A stretch of DNA of 64,000 nucleotides from an uncultured Chryseobacterium sp. (lineage in GTDB: Bacteria; Bacteroidota; Bacteroidia; Flavobacteriales; Weeksellaceae): positions 7,483-71,482 of the forward strand of contig CAJYWN010000019.1 in the NCBI GenBank assembly GCA_913778275.1. The letters are read 5' to 3'. Below the pieces are notes generated by a model. It made no database searches. It was given only the letters and a program-made list of their open reading frames with translations, and had not been told where the DNA came from. Each line of letters starts with the position of its first letter. The first letter of the stretch is position 1. This document shows, in pieces, positions 1-8,516 of the stretch. The translations under genes were made by a program, and so were the position numbers.

Positions 1-1275
1 ATTCTTAAATTCTTCGTGGTAGCGGTAACCTGTTACGGTATGGCTACGTTTGAAGGGCCATTATTGGCAACTAAAAACATCAATAAAATCGGTCACTTTA
101 CAGACTGGGTTATCGGACACGTACACTTAGGTGCTTTAGGATGGAATGGTTTCATGGCATTTGGAGTTATTTACTATCTTATTCCAATCTTATGGAGAAC
201 GAAATTATATTCAACCAAACTTGCCAACTGGCATTTCTGGCTAGGAACCTTAGGAATCATTTTCTATGCGGTACCAATGTATATTTCAGGTTTCACGCAA
301 GGATTAATGTGGAAACAGTTCAACCCGGACGGAACGTTGGTTTGGAAAAACTGGCTGGATACGGTAACGGCGATTATTCCTTACTTTAAAATGAGATTCT
401 TCGGAGGATTCTTATATCTTTCAGGAGCGATCTTAATGGTGATTAACCTTATTGCTACGGTAAGAAAAGGGTCATTCCAGAAAGATGTACCGGCAGAAGC
501 ACCTGCTCTTGCTAACATCAGCGGAAAACGTAAAGAAGGAGAAGGAACCCACCTTTGGCTGGAAAGAACTCCAATGTTATTAGGGATTTTATCTTTGCTT
601 ACGATATCAATCGGTAGTATGGTGGAAATCATCCCTACACTATCCCTTAAGAAAAGTGTACCTACCATTTCAGCAGTGAAGCCATATTCTCCACTGGAAT
701 TGGAAGGTAGAGATATTTATATCAGAGAAGGATGTAACGCATGTCACTCGCAGATGGTAAGACCATTCAGAGATGAGATCGTAAGGTTCAACGGTAAAAA
801 CGGACAGTATTCGAAAGCAGGAGAATTCGTATATGACAGACCGTTCCTTTGGGGATCTAAGAGAACCGGACCGGATTTGCACAGAGAAGGTGGTAAAAAC
901 CCAAGCTCTTGGCACTATAAGCACATGTACAATCCAAGATCTACATCAGCAGGTTCTATCATGCCACGTTACCCTTGGTTAATTGCTACCGATCTAGACC
1001 GATCTAAAATGGTTGATAAAATGAAGCTGATGAAGAGTGCGTTTGAAGTACCTTACACCAAAGCGGAAATTGATTCTGCCAACTCTTGGGCAGATAACCA
1101 GGCTACAAAAATTGTAAGAGATATCTTCTCTGAAGCCAGCGATCTAAAAGATGCGTATGCGAAGAGACCTAAAGGTGAGCTGGAGAAAAAAGAGATTGTA
1201 GCTCTTATTTCTTACCTTCAGAGATTAGGAACGGATATCAAAACAACTGAAATCAAAACAGCAAGTAATAACTAA
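1..1275 (+). CDS. ccoNO: cbb3-type cytochrome c oxidase, fused subunit I/II (CcoNO), 3' part
   Basis: The gene is open from the first base and lacks its start. The 424 visible codons are the C-terminal part of the heme-copper subunit CcoN (membrane segments, including HVHLGALGWNGFM) joined in frame to CcoO. The CcoO part has a membrane anchor near codons 195-210 and one heme c motif, CNACH, at codons 245-249, followed by the family-typical stretch QMVRPFRDE. It is the catalytic core of a high-affinity terminal oxidase in the inner membrane. The N-O fusion is usual in Bacteroidota. ccoQ follows after 18 nt. Upstream genes such as ccoS and the rest of ccoN lie outside the window. Confidence 0.95.
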   Translation: MLKFFVVAVTCYGMATFEGPLLATKNINKIGHFTDWVIGHVHLGALGWNGFMAFGVIYYLIPILWRTKLYSTKLANWHFWLGTLGIIFYAVPMYISGFTQGLMWKQFNPDGTLVWKNWLDTVTAIIPYFKMRFFGGFLYLSGAILMVINLIATVRKGSFQKDVPAEAPALANISGKRKEGEGTHLWLERTPMLLGILSLLTISIGSMVEIIPTLSLKKSVPTISAVKPYSPLELEGRDIYIREGCNACHSQMVRPFRDEIVRFNGKNGQYSKAGEFVYDRPFLWGSKRTGPDLHREGGKNPSSWHYKHMYNPRSTSAGSIMPRYPWLIATDLDRSKMVDKMKLMKSAFEVPYTKAEIDSANSWADNQATKIVRDIFSEASDLKDAYAKRPKGELEKKEIVALISYLQRLGTDIKTTEIKTASNN

Positions 1276-1293
1276 CATTAAAAAGTTCCTATC

Positions 1294-1497
1294 ATGATAC
1301 CTCAGAACTTTAAAGACATATTATCCAATACTGACAATGCTGGCTTTTACCAGACTTTGGCTCTGATTTTCTTTATGCTGTTCTTCGTAGCACTGGTAAT
1401 ATATGTTTTCAGCAGGCCTAAAAAATATTACAAGGAAGAAGAAGAGGCTCCTCTGAGTGACGATCAGGATGATGATGATTTTAATTTAAAAAATTAA
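1294..1497 (+). CDS. ccoQ: CcoQ-like small subunit of cbb3 oxidase
   Basis: A 67-residue protein with one membrane segment (about residues 19-40) and a charged C-terminal tail rich in Glu and Asp. Size, topology and position between ccoNO and ccoP fit CcoQ/FixQ, the small non-catalytic subunit thought to stabilise the oxidase. The aromatic-basic stretch RPKKYYKEE after the helix is typical. It sits 18 nt after ccoNO and 9 nt before ccoP, so it is co-transcribed. The call rests mostly on context because the sequence is short and poorly conserved. Confidence 0.8.
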   Translation: MIPQNFKDILSNTDNAGFYQTLALIFFMLFFVALVIYVFSRPKKYYKEEEEAPLSDDQDDDDFNLKN

Positions 1498-1506
1498 CAA
1501 CTTATT

Positions 1507-2388
1507 ATGAAACAAAGAACACCGGTTTTTGTAAACATCTTAATAATAATCGGACTTTTAATAGTTTTTTATTATCTGTTTGTACAGAGCTATGAGTTTC
1601 TGGGCTCGCCTTATTTCTGGGGAACTGTGGTAATTGCCGGAATTCTGGCTTACATCCACAACGCTATTGGAGATCTTATTGAAAATAACAAATTCAAAAA
1701 GCTTTCTGCAGAAGAAAAAGCAGCATATCTGGCAGAGAAAAAAGTACCTTATTTCACAAGGTTATATAATGCAGCATTTAAAAAGCAATCTGCTGCTGAA
1801 GAGAAAGACATCCTTATCGACCACGGTTTCGACGGGATTATGGAATTGGACAACCAGTTGCCGAAATGGTGGGTAGGTTTGTTCTACTTTGGGACCGCTT
1901 TTTGTATTGTGTATGTTGCAGCATATTCCTTTACGGATTTTGCGCACCCATTGACAGAATATGAAAAGGAATATAAAGAGCAATTGGCAAGTATTGAAGA
2001 ATATCAGAAATCTCAGCCGCCTGTGACGATCGAAACAGCTAAATATTCAGCGGATAATATTGCGGAGGGGAAAGAGCTCTTTAAAACAAACTGTGCATCT
2101 TGTCACAAGGAAGACGGTAGTGGCGGTATTGGTCCGAACCTTACGGATAAATACTGGATCAACCAGCCTGAGAAGACATTATTTAAAAATGTTTTCCACA
2201 TGGACTGGAACGGATCTCCTACCAATCCTGCGATGAGAGCCTTCGGTAAGAACGGGGAAGTTTCCGGTGCTGAAATTGAAAAGATTGCAGCGTATGTATA
2301 TCACATCAACCAGGAATTGCCTCCGGTAACACCGGCTCAGGGTGGCGCTGCTCCTCAGGGAACTGAAGCACATTGGGAGAAAGAATAA
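1507..2388 (+). CDS. ccoP: cbb3 oxidase cytochrome c subunit CcoP (single heme)
   Basis: A 293-residue membrane-anchored cytochrome c. Two hydrophobic segments lie in the first 55 residues. A third, at about 122-145, begins with the CcoP-typical LPKWWVGLFYFG. The periplasmic domain has one heme motif, CASCH, at residues 196-200, with Met ligands available later (for example PAMRAFG). Classical CcoP has two CXXCH motifs and only one is present here. The subunit passes electrons to CcoO/CcoN. A strong hairpin terminator follows, so ccoNOQP forms one transcription unit separate from ccoG. Confidence 0.92.
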   Translation: MKQRTPVFVNILIIIGLLIVFYYLFVQSYEFLGSPYFWGTVVIAGILAYIHNAIGDLIENNKFKKLSAEEKAAYLAEKKVPYFTRLYNAAFKKQSAAEEKDILIDHGFDGIMELDNQLPKWWVGLFYFGTAFCIVYVAAYSFTDFAHPLTEYEKEYKEQLASIEEYQKSQPPVTIETAKYSADNIAEGKELFKTNCASCHKEDGSGGIGPNLTDKYWINQPEKTLFKNVFHMDWNGSPTNPAMRAFGKNGEVSGAEIEKIAAYVYHINQELPPVTPAQGGAAPQGTEAHWEKE

Positions 2389-2415
2389 TTTTAACAAAAA
2401 AATTAGAAACATATG

Positions 2416-2465
2416 AAAAACATAATTTGTTATTACCTTAAAAATAGTAACGAATTATGTTTTTT
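2416..2465 (+). terminator. intrinsic terminator after ccoP
   Basis: A long imperfect stem (AAAAACATAATT... paired with ...AATTATGTTTTT) begins 28 nt after ccoP and ends in a T-rich run before ccoG. It separates the structural genes from the assembly genes. Confidence 0.75.
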
Positions 2466-2486
2466 CTTTTTTAAATACCAGTACAT

Positions 2487-3941
2487 ATGTCAGACATAGA
2501 AGAAATAGAAGTACGCGGCGGACAGGGACAGGTTCTGGACCCTGAAACTTACAGAGATTCTATAGGCACCATGGATCAATCCGGGAAAAGGAAATGGGTA
2601 TATCCCAGAAAGCCTAAAGGAAAATATACCAATTACAGATATCTGGTAAGCTGTATTTTATTATTGATTTATTTTTCGGTACCATTTGTCAAAATTAATG
2701 GGAACCCGATGCTCTTATTTAATGTAATTGACAGAGAGTTTTTCATTTTCGGACAACCTTTCTATCCACAGGATTTTTTTATCCTGACGTTGGGGGCTAT
2801 TGCGTCTCTTATTTTCATTATTGTATTTACGATTGCTTTCGGTAGAATTTTCTGCGGGTGGATATGTCCTCAGACAATTTTCCTTGAAATGATTTTCCGT
2901 AAAATAGAATATGCAATTGAAGGAGACAGAAACAAGCAGATGAAACTTGACAGACAAGAGTGGAACAGCGAAAAGATATGGAAAAGAGGACTGAAGTGGA
3001 CCATTTACCTTATTATTTCGTTAATCATTACCCACTTCATGTTTATGTATATTGTAGGATATGAAGAAGTTTTAAGAATTGTTTCGGAAGGGCCGTTTGC
3101 CCACCCAACCAATTTCATCGTAATGATCCTGCTTACGGCTGCATTTTACTTTGTATTTGCATGGTTCAGAGAGCAGGTTTGTACGCTGGTTTGTCCTTAC
3201 GGAAGATTGCAGGGTGTACTAATTGATAAGGATACGGTAAATGTTTTCTACGACTTTAAAAGAGGAGAAAACCGAGCCAAATGGAGGAAAGGAGAAGACC
3301 GGAAAGCAGCCGGAAAAGGAGATTGTATAGACTGCCATCAGTGCGTGGTCGTTTGTCCTACCGGGATCGATATCCGGGACGGACAGCAGCTGGAATGCGT
3401 AAACTGTACAGCATGTATTGATGCATGTGATGAAGTCATGGAAAAAGTAGGACTTCCTAAAGGGCTTATCCGATATGCTACAGAGAATGAAATCGAAAAG
3501 GAAACCCAGTTCAAATTTACGGGAAGAATGAAAGGATTTGCCTTAATTCTTGTATTGCTTACCGGTTTTCTGGGATATCTTCTTTATAACCGTGGTGAAA
3601 TGGAGGCTAAATTCATTAAGCCAGCAGGAAGCACCTTCTTTGTAAGAGAAGGCCACATTACCAACACTTACAATTATACCTTCCTTAATAAAACCAATGA
3701 CAAGAAGATTGTAACCATCAAAGTCATTGAACCGAAACACGGAGAAGTTATCTACAGTGGCTCCAGCAAGATTACCGTTGAACGGGATAAAATTACCAAA
3801 GGAACCGTTAATATCAGCTTCCCGGAAAGTGAAATGAATCTTTCCAAGCAGAATATTACCATAGGTGTTTATGATATGAGCGGAAAACTGGTAGATTCTT
3901 ACGAAACCTATTTTGAGGGACCTTTTAAACTACAATTCTAA
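2487..3941 (+). CDS. ccoG: cbb3 oxidase accessory protein CcoG (RdxA/FixG family)
   Basis: A 484-residue polytopic membrane iron-sulfur protein needed for cbb3 oxidase assembly. The family is linked to copper reduction and delivery. Several membrane helices span roughly residues 50-240, with the CGWICPQT and CTLVCPYGR motifs between them. Two four-cysteine ferredoxin motifs follow at about residues 279-290 (CIDCHQCVVVCP) and 303-315 (CVNCTACIDAC). A last helix lies near 355-370, followed by a periplasmic immunoglobulin-like C-terminal domain (FixG_C). Length and order match the family. It heads the assembly half of the locus with ccoH. Confidence 0.95.
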   Translation: MSDIEEIEVRGGQGQVLDPETYRDSIGTMDQSGKRKWVYPRKPKGKYTNYRYLVSCILLLIYFSVPFVKINGNPMLLFNVIDREFFIFGQPFYPQDFFILTLGAIASLIFIIVFTIAFGRIFCGWICPQTIFLEMIFRKIEYAIEGDRNKQMKLDRQEWNSEKIWKRGLKWTIYLIISLIITHFMFMYIVGYEEVLRIVSEGPFAHPTNFIVMILLTAAFYFVFAWFREQVCTLVCPYGRLQGVLIDKDTVNVFYDFKRGENRAKWRKGEDRKAAGKGDCIDCHQCVVVCPTGIDIRDGQQLECVNCTACIDACDEVMEKVGLPKGLIRYATENEIEKETQFKFTGRMKGFALILVLLTGFLGYLLYNRGEMEAKFIKPAGSTFFVREGHITNTYNYTFLNKTNDKKIVTIKVIEPKHGEVIYSGSSKITVERDKITKGTVNISFPESEMNLSKQNITIGVYDMSGKLVDSYETYFEGPFKLQF

Positions 3942-3947
3942 TATCAG

Positions 3948-3992
3948 AAACCTCAGTATCAGCAAGCAGTTTGTAAAGTATTGAGGTTTTTA
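3948..3992 (+). terminator. hairpin after ccoG
   Basis: AAACCTCAgTA pairs with TAttGAGGTTT and is followed by T-rich sequence. It lies between ccoG and ccoH and may be a partial terminator or an mRNA-stabilising stem, because ccoH looks like part of the same unit. Confidence 0.5.
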
Positions 3993-4012
3993 AAATATTT
4001 TAATTTTCAAAA

Positions 4013-4465
4013 ATGAAAAAATTTACTTGGGGACACGGTGTAGTCATCGCATTATTAGCATTTATGGCATTTATATTATCCATGATGTTTCTTTTCCCGA
4101 ACGGACAAAAAAATTCTGAAATGGTAACCGATAATTATTACGAAGAAGAACTGAAATATCAGGATGTTATCGATGCTAAAAAAAGAGCCGATAATCTAGA
4201 GGAAAAGCCGGTCTACAGCCAGGATAAAAGCGGGATTAAAATTACTTTCCCGAAAGATTATGATAACTCCAACACAACGGTAAAATTTGTTTTAAACAGA
4301 ACCGACGATCAGAATTTAGATATACACAAATCTGTGCAGCTTGATGCTGGCAAATCATTTTTAATTCCTGCTCAGGTACTGAAAATGGGAAATTATACTT
4401 TACGATTAAACTGGACTAAAGATAAAACAGATTACAGAATGGATTATGATGTGATATGGAAATAG
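4013..4465 (+). CDS. ccoH: CcoH/FixH family protein
   Basis: A 150-residue protein with one N-terminal membrane helix (about residues 7-29) and a periplasmic beta-rich domain. The region after the helix (NYYEEELKYQDVIDAKKRA) is characteristic of FixH. Proteins of this family help assemble and mature cbb3 oxidase. The gene is 71 nt after ccoG and overlaps the next gene by 10 nt, which suggests translational coupling. Confidence 0.88.
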   Translation: MKKFTWGHGVVIALLAFMAFILSMMFLFPNGQKNSEMVTDNYYEEELKYQDVIDAKKRADNLEEKPVYSQDKSGIKITFPKDYDNSNTTVKFVLNRTDDQNLDIHKSVQLDAGKSFLIPAQVLKMGNYTLRLNWTKDKTDYRMDYDVIWK

Positions 4466-5223
4466 CACTTATTGTATCGGCTATAGGATTGGGATTTGCT
4501 TCCGGTTTTCACTGTATCGGAATGTGCGGGCCTATTGCCTTATCAATGGGATTAACCAAAAAGCAGGCTACCAATTACTACCTTCAGAATCTTACATATC
4601 AATTCGGAAGAATTTTTACCTATTCTCTTTTGGGAGCAATTCTGGGGATTATTGGGGAAGGTTTTGAAATGGCGGGGATTCAAAAATACCTTACCATTAC
4701 TGTAGGGATACTTTTGATCATCATGGCGTTATTCTCATTTGGAGGGAAAGATTTTGCTTCAAAAGTTCCTTTTTTTTCAAAATTTTTATTCAAAGTAAAA
4801 TCAAATTTGGGAAGGTTATTGCAAAAGGCAGATTACCGATCAAGATTTACGACAGGAATTCTTAATGGCTTCTTGCCCTGCGGAATGGTTTATATGGCTT
4901 TAACGGCAAGTCTTGCAAGCGGCGGAATATGGCAGGGCGCTTTATACATGGCACTTTTTGGTTTGGGAACCCTTCCTTTTATGTTTGCGGTGGTTTTGGT
5001 CGGAAACTTAATGAGTCAGACGTTCAGGATAAAAGTATTAAGGGTAATTCCGGTGGTAATGATTATTCTGGGAGGATTATTTATCGTAAGAGGTCTGGAA
5101 TTGGGCATTCCTTATCTCTCTCCAAGAGCAGAAGCAATGACGATATCTAAGGAAAACCAGGGAGATTGTCATTTGCCGGGAGATCATGGCACACACAACC
5201 ATAACAATACCAATTGTCATTAA
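4456..5223 (+). CDS. UreH/SafE-like membrane protein, probable cbb3 or copper maturation factor
   Basis: A 255-residue polytopic membrane protein of the UreH/DsbD_2-like transmembrane family, often labelled sulfite exporter TauE/SafE. Two related halves carry FHCIGMCGPIALSMG near the N-terminus and GFLPCGMVYMAL near residue 140, each with Cys residues in membrane-proximal positions as in thiol or metal-handling relatives. The C-terminal tail is His and Cys rich (CHLPGDHGTHNHNN). It overlaps ccoH by 10 nt, so a role in oxidase metallation is likely by context. The substrate is not known. A convergent terminator with serS follows. Confidence 0.8.
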   Translation: MEIALIVSAIGLGFASGFHCIGMCGPIALSMGLTKKQATNYYLQNLTYQFGRIFTYSLLGAILGIIGEGFEMAGIQKYLTITVGILLIIMALFSFGGKDFASKVPFFSKFLFKVKSNLGRLLQKADYRSRFTTGILNGFLPCGMVYMALTASLASGGIWQGALYMALFGLGTLPFMFAVVLVGNLMSQTFRIKVLRVIPVVMIILGGLFIVRGLELGIPYLSPRAEAMTISKENQGDCHLPGDHGTHNHNNTNCH

Positions 5224-5244
5224 TAAATTTGACTAAAATAGAAG

Positions 5245-5276
5245 AGGCTGTTCCAATAAGGACAGCCTGTTTCTTT
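5245..5276. terminator. terminator between convergent cco operon and serS
   Basis: AGGCTGTtCC and GGACAGCCT form a stem with a four-base loop, followed by TGTTTCTTT on the plus strand. It lies between two genes that converge and could serve both. Confidence 0.7.
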
Positions 5277-5289
5277 ATGTTCGTAATTT

Positions 5290-6558
5290 TTAATTAATTA
5301 CATCAAATCGCGCATACTCAGCAATTTTCTTCGGAAGCTTAATGCCTTCCTCCGTTTGGTTGTTTTCCAGCAAAGCCGCCATAATTCTCGGCAATGCCAT
5401 TGCAGATCCGTTTAAGGTATGTACCAATTGTGATTTTCCGTCTGTTTTATAACGGCATTTCAGCCTGTTAGCCTGGAACGTTTCAAAATTGGAGACAGAA
5501 CTTACCTCCAGCCATTTTTCCTGGGCAGCACTCCAAACCTCAAAATCGTAAGTCATTGCAGAAGCAAATCCGGTGTCTCCTCCACATAACCTCAATACTC
5601 TGTAAGGAAGTTCAAGATCACTCAGAATTTCTTTGATATGCTCCACCATCTCTTCTAAAACCGCATAAGAATTCTCCGGTTTTTCAATTCTTACGATCTC
5701 TACTTTCTCAAACTGATGAAGACGGTTCAGTCCTCTTACGTGAGCACCGTAACTTCCCGCTTCTCTACGGTAACACTGAGAGAAAGCCGTATTTTTGACT
5801 GGAAGATCTCTTTCCTCAAACAAGACATCACGGTACAGATTGGTAACCGGCACTTCAGCGGTAGGAATCAGATACAGATTATCTTCGTTAATATAATACA
5901 TCTGTCCTTCTTTATCAGGAAGCTGTCCTGTTCCATATCCTGAAGCTTCATTTACCACATGCGGAGGATTAACTTCCATATATCCCTTTTCAACATTTTT
6001 ATCGAGGAAATACTGAACCAAAGCTCTCTGAAGCCTTGCTCCTTTTCCTAAATACACGGGGAAACCTGCACCGGCAATTTTCACACCCAGTTCAAAATCG
6101 ATAAGATTGTACTTTTTCGCCAGCTCCCAGTGAGGGATTGCTCCTTCGCCCAGTCCTTCTACATCGTGAGACTGGTAAATAATCTCATTATCGTCTGCAG
6201 AGGCTCCGTTTTTTACCTTTTCATGCGGAATATTCGGAAGCTGATATAAAATATTGATGAGTTCTTTTTCTTTGACATCTAATTGCGATTTCAATTCCGA
6301 CGTCGACTCTTTAAGCTGTGCAGTTTTAGATTTTGCAGATTCGGCTTCTTCTTTTTTTCCCTCTTTCATCAAAAGACCGATTTCTTTGGAAATTTTGTTA
6401 CTTTCGGAAAGTTGCGAATCCAATTCAAACTGAATTTTTCTTCTTTCGTCGTCGGTAGCAATAGCCTCCTCCACCAACTCAAGATTCCTGAATTGTCTTT
6501 TCTTAAGACCTTCTAAAACGCGCTCTTTGTTGTCGCGCAAAAAATTGACTTGTAACAT
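5290..6558 (-). CDS. serS: seryl-tRNA synthetase
   Basis: A 422-residue class II aminoacyl-tRNA synthetase that charges tRNA-Ser. The N-terminal coiled-coil arm (about residues 25-105, rich in Glu and Lys) binds the long variable arm of the tRNA. The catalytic domain shows motif 2 (FSQCYRREAGSYG) and motif 3 (GSAMALPRIMAALLEN). Full length for the family. A clear minus-strand -7 element lies 55 nt upstream of the ATG, so it has its own promoter. Housekeeping gene. Confidence 0.97.
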   Translation of the reverse strand: MLQVNFLRDNKERVLEGLKKRQFRNLELVEEAIATDDERRKIQFELDSQLSESNKISKEIGLLMKEGKKEEAESAKSKTAQLKESTSELKSQLDVKEKELINILYQLPNIPHEKVKNGASADDNEIIYQSHDVEGLGEGAIPHWELAKKYNLIDFELGVKIAGAGFPVYLGKGARLQRALVQYFLDKNVEKGYMEVNPPHVVNEASGYGTGQLPDKEGQMYYINEDNLYLIPTAEVPVTNLYRDVLFEERDLPVKNTAFSQCYRREAGSYGAHVRGLNRLHQFEKVEIVRIEKPENSYAVLEEMVEHIKEILSDLELPYRVLRLCGGDTGFASAMTYDFEVWSAAQEKWLEVSSVSNFETFQANRLKCRYKTDGKSQLVHTLNGSAMALPRIMAALLENNQTEEGIKLPKKIAEYARFDVIN

Positions 6559-6612
6559 TTTATTTAGATGTTAGTTATTAGAATGTTGAACATCAGAATG
6601 CCAACAGTTTTG

Positions 6613-6620
6613 CAAATGTA
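6613..6620 (-). promoter_or_regulatory. promoter -7 element for serS
   Basis: The minus strand reads TACATTTG, an exact match to the Bacteroidota -7 consensus TAnnTTTG, upstream of serS. No clear TTTG was found at the ideal distance upstream. Confidence 0.5.
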
Positions 6621-6624
6621 TAAA

Positions 6625-7128
6625 TTATTTTACGATTGTAACCACATTCGGAGAACCCGCCTGTTTGGTGAATCTTAAGGTGTCATTATAATATACTTTC
6701 GAGACTTCGAATACAGACGGTGTCATCCTGTACTCGACTTTAAGATTTTCTTCAATAGTATCTAAAATTGTATTGTTGAGCCTCTTGATCAGGGAAACCT
6801 TAATATCAGAACGGTAAATTTTATTATCTGCATCCAAAGTATCGATCCCTATCCTTTTAGCTCCGGCAATGTATTCTATAAAAAGAGTAGAGTCTGCTGT
6901 TGCACGCAGCGTGCTGCTTACAGGTGAAACATCTTTATCACCATTAATGTCATTAAAAGAATAGGTAAAATAGGTGAAGTCTTTCTTATTGTTGAAAAGA
7001 TCCCTTCCGGATTTATTTTTCATATAGATATTCAGGATCTGGTCAATATTCTGCAGATCATCATCGCCTGTCCTGCAACCGAGGAAAGCAAAAAAAACAA
7101 CCAGAACTCCGAAAAAAATATTCTTCAT
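6625..7128 (-). CDS. hypothetical lipoprotein
   Basis: A 167-residue protein with a lipoprotein signal: MKNIFFGVLVVFFAFLGC, a hydrophobic stretch ending in a lipobox Cys, followed by TGDDD. The ATG at 7128 was chosen over an in-frame TTG three codons upstream because it places Lys next to the hydrophobic core. No domain was recognised. The mature part looks beta-rich and soluble. It is probably anchored in the envelope. It lies between serS and the polysaccharide genes without clear coupling to either. Confidence 0.75.
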   Translation of the reverse strand: MKNIFFGVLVVFFAFLGCRTGDDDLQNIDQILNIYMKNKSGRDLFNNKKDFTYFTYSFNDINGDKDVSPVSSTLRATADSTLFIEYIAGAKRIGIDTLDADNKIYRSDIKVSLIKRLNNTILDTIEENLKVEYRMTPSVFEVSKVYYNDTLRFTKQAGSPNVVTIVK

Positions 7129-7219
7129 GTCCGGCAAAGATAAAAACTTATTTTTAATTTTTCTGCTGATTTATTGGCCATCAGGATTATTTAACAGCAA
7201 TTTTGGTAAAGGGAAACTC

Positions 7220-7252
7220 AACTTTGTCAAAGTTTAAATCTTTGACAAAGTT
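7220..7252. terminator. 13-bp hairpin downstream of the flippase gene
   Basis: AACTTTGTCAAAG and CTTTGACAAAGTT form a perfect 13-bp stem with a 7-nt loop. The T run is stronger on the plus strand, but the position directly after the minus-strand flippase gene suggests it ends that transcript. Confidence 0.5.
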
Positions 7253-7261
7253 TTTACCCTA

Positions 7262-8515
7262 TTACTTTTTCAGAACTTTGCTCAACAGAAGACCGATTTC
7301 GGCTTTGGAAGGAATAAAATCCCGGATCCGAAATTCGGTGATCTTATAAAATCTCCAGAATAAGACTCCCGATGAAAGACAATAAGAAGCAGAATTTACG
7401 ATGCAGGCTCCCCTGATTCCCCATTTAGGAACGATATAAAAAGAGGAGATCAAAGTAAATATAAGCCCGGCAAAAGATTTAACATTTAAAATTCTTAATT
7501 TGTTAATTCCTGCAAAATAATATCCTATAACATTGCTTACAGCTATAGCTAAAATCCCTGGTGAGAGCAACAACACAATTTCTTTTGTCTTCCTGAAATC
7601 TTTACCGAAAATCAGCGCATACCAGTCAGCAGGAATCATCAGCATGATAAAAATAAACAAAAGCGTGATGAGAAAACTTATACGCACTGAAATTTTTGTT
7701 TTTTCAATAGCATCGTTTGAATTGGTATTATTCACCACATCTGCATAAAGCACGATGGAAAGGCTGCGGCTTACCGTCCAGACTGCTTCGGAGAAGGCAA
7801 TTCCTACAGAAAATATACCCACACTTACAATTCCCTTATAATACTCAAGAAAATAGAATGATAACCTGTTATTCAGAAATTGCAGAAAGGCACTTAACTG
7901 CGTCTTCCATCCATAACTGAATAGCTTCGATCCCGTTTCTTTGGTTAGAACTATTTTCTTACAATCCGCAGATCTTGTGACCTGAAAAGCACTTGTGATA
8001 AATAATACTGTAAAGCAGCTTATCTGAGCAATAAAATATGCATTAACCGAAGTAAATTTTACGATATAAACAATGATGATGATGAATATGATGTGAACAA
8101 GCTGCTGCAGAACCGTGTATAAATTGAACAGTTTCATATTCTGCTGTCCCACAAAAAGGTTTATATTGGCAGTAAGAAGTGAAGAAGACACAGAAAGTGC
8201 CATAAGAAAATAAAAATATTCAACAGTACGGCTAAAACTGAATACAACAGGAACGAGGACCCCAATAAGAATTGCCCAGATATAAGCGAAAGGCAGAATT
8301 TCTTCCGTCCTGAATTTTCTTGCAAAATAGCTCATGCTGCTTCCAACGAAAATATTGGCAAAAAAACTAATGATCGTAAGATCAGCAATAATTATTGATA
8401 TTATTCCTTTCCCGCTGCTTCCCCACACATTGGTTGAATAGATCACCAATCCGAAATTCAGAATAAGAATTAAAAACCGGGAAATAAGGGTTTTAAAAAT
8501 GGCATTTTCCTTCAT
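7262..8515 (-). CDS. polysaccharide/oligosaccharide flippase-like membrane protein
   Basis: A 417-residue protein made almost wholly of membrane helices (about 12), with short basic loops. The N-terminus (LISRFLILILNFGLVIYSTNVWG) and overall layout match the polysaccharide-transport MOP family (Wzx/RfbX-like). Such proteins flip lipid-linked sugar units across the inner membrane. It lies directly downstream of a glycosyltransferase (1 nt apart), which supports a role in surface glycan synthesis. The substrate cannot be read from the sequence. Confidence 0.8.
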   Translation of the reverse strand: MKENAIFKTLISRFLILILNFGLVIYSTNVWGSSGKGIISIIIADLTIISFFANIFVGSSMSYFARKFRTEEILPFAYIWAILIGVLVPVVFSFSRTVEYFYFLMALSVSSSLLTANINLFVGQQNMKLFNLYTVLQQLVHIIFIIIIVYIVKFTSVNAYFIAQISCFTVLFITSAFQVTRSADCKKIVLTKETGSKLFSYGWKTQLSAFLQFLNNRLSFYFLEYYKGIVSVGIFSVGIAFSEAVWTVSRSLSIVLYADVVNNTNSNDAIEKTKISVRISFLITLLFIFIMLMIPADWYALIFGKDFRKTKEIVLLLSPGILAIAVSNVIGYYFAGINKLRILNVKSFAGLIFTLISSFYIVPKWGIRGACIVNSASYCLSSGVLFWRFYKITEFRIRDFIPSKAEIGLLLSKVLKK

Positions 8516-8516
8516 C

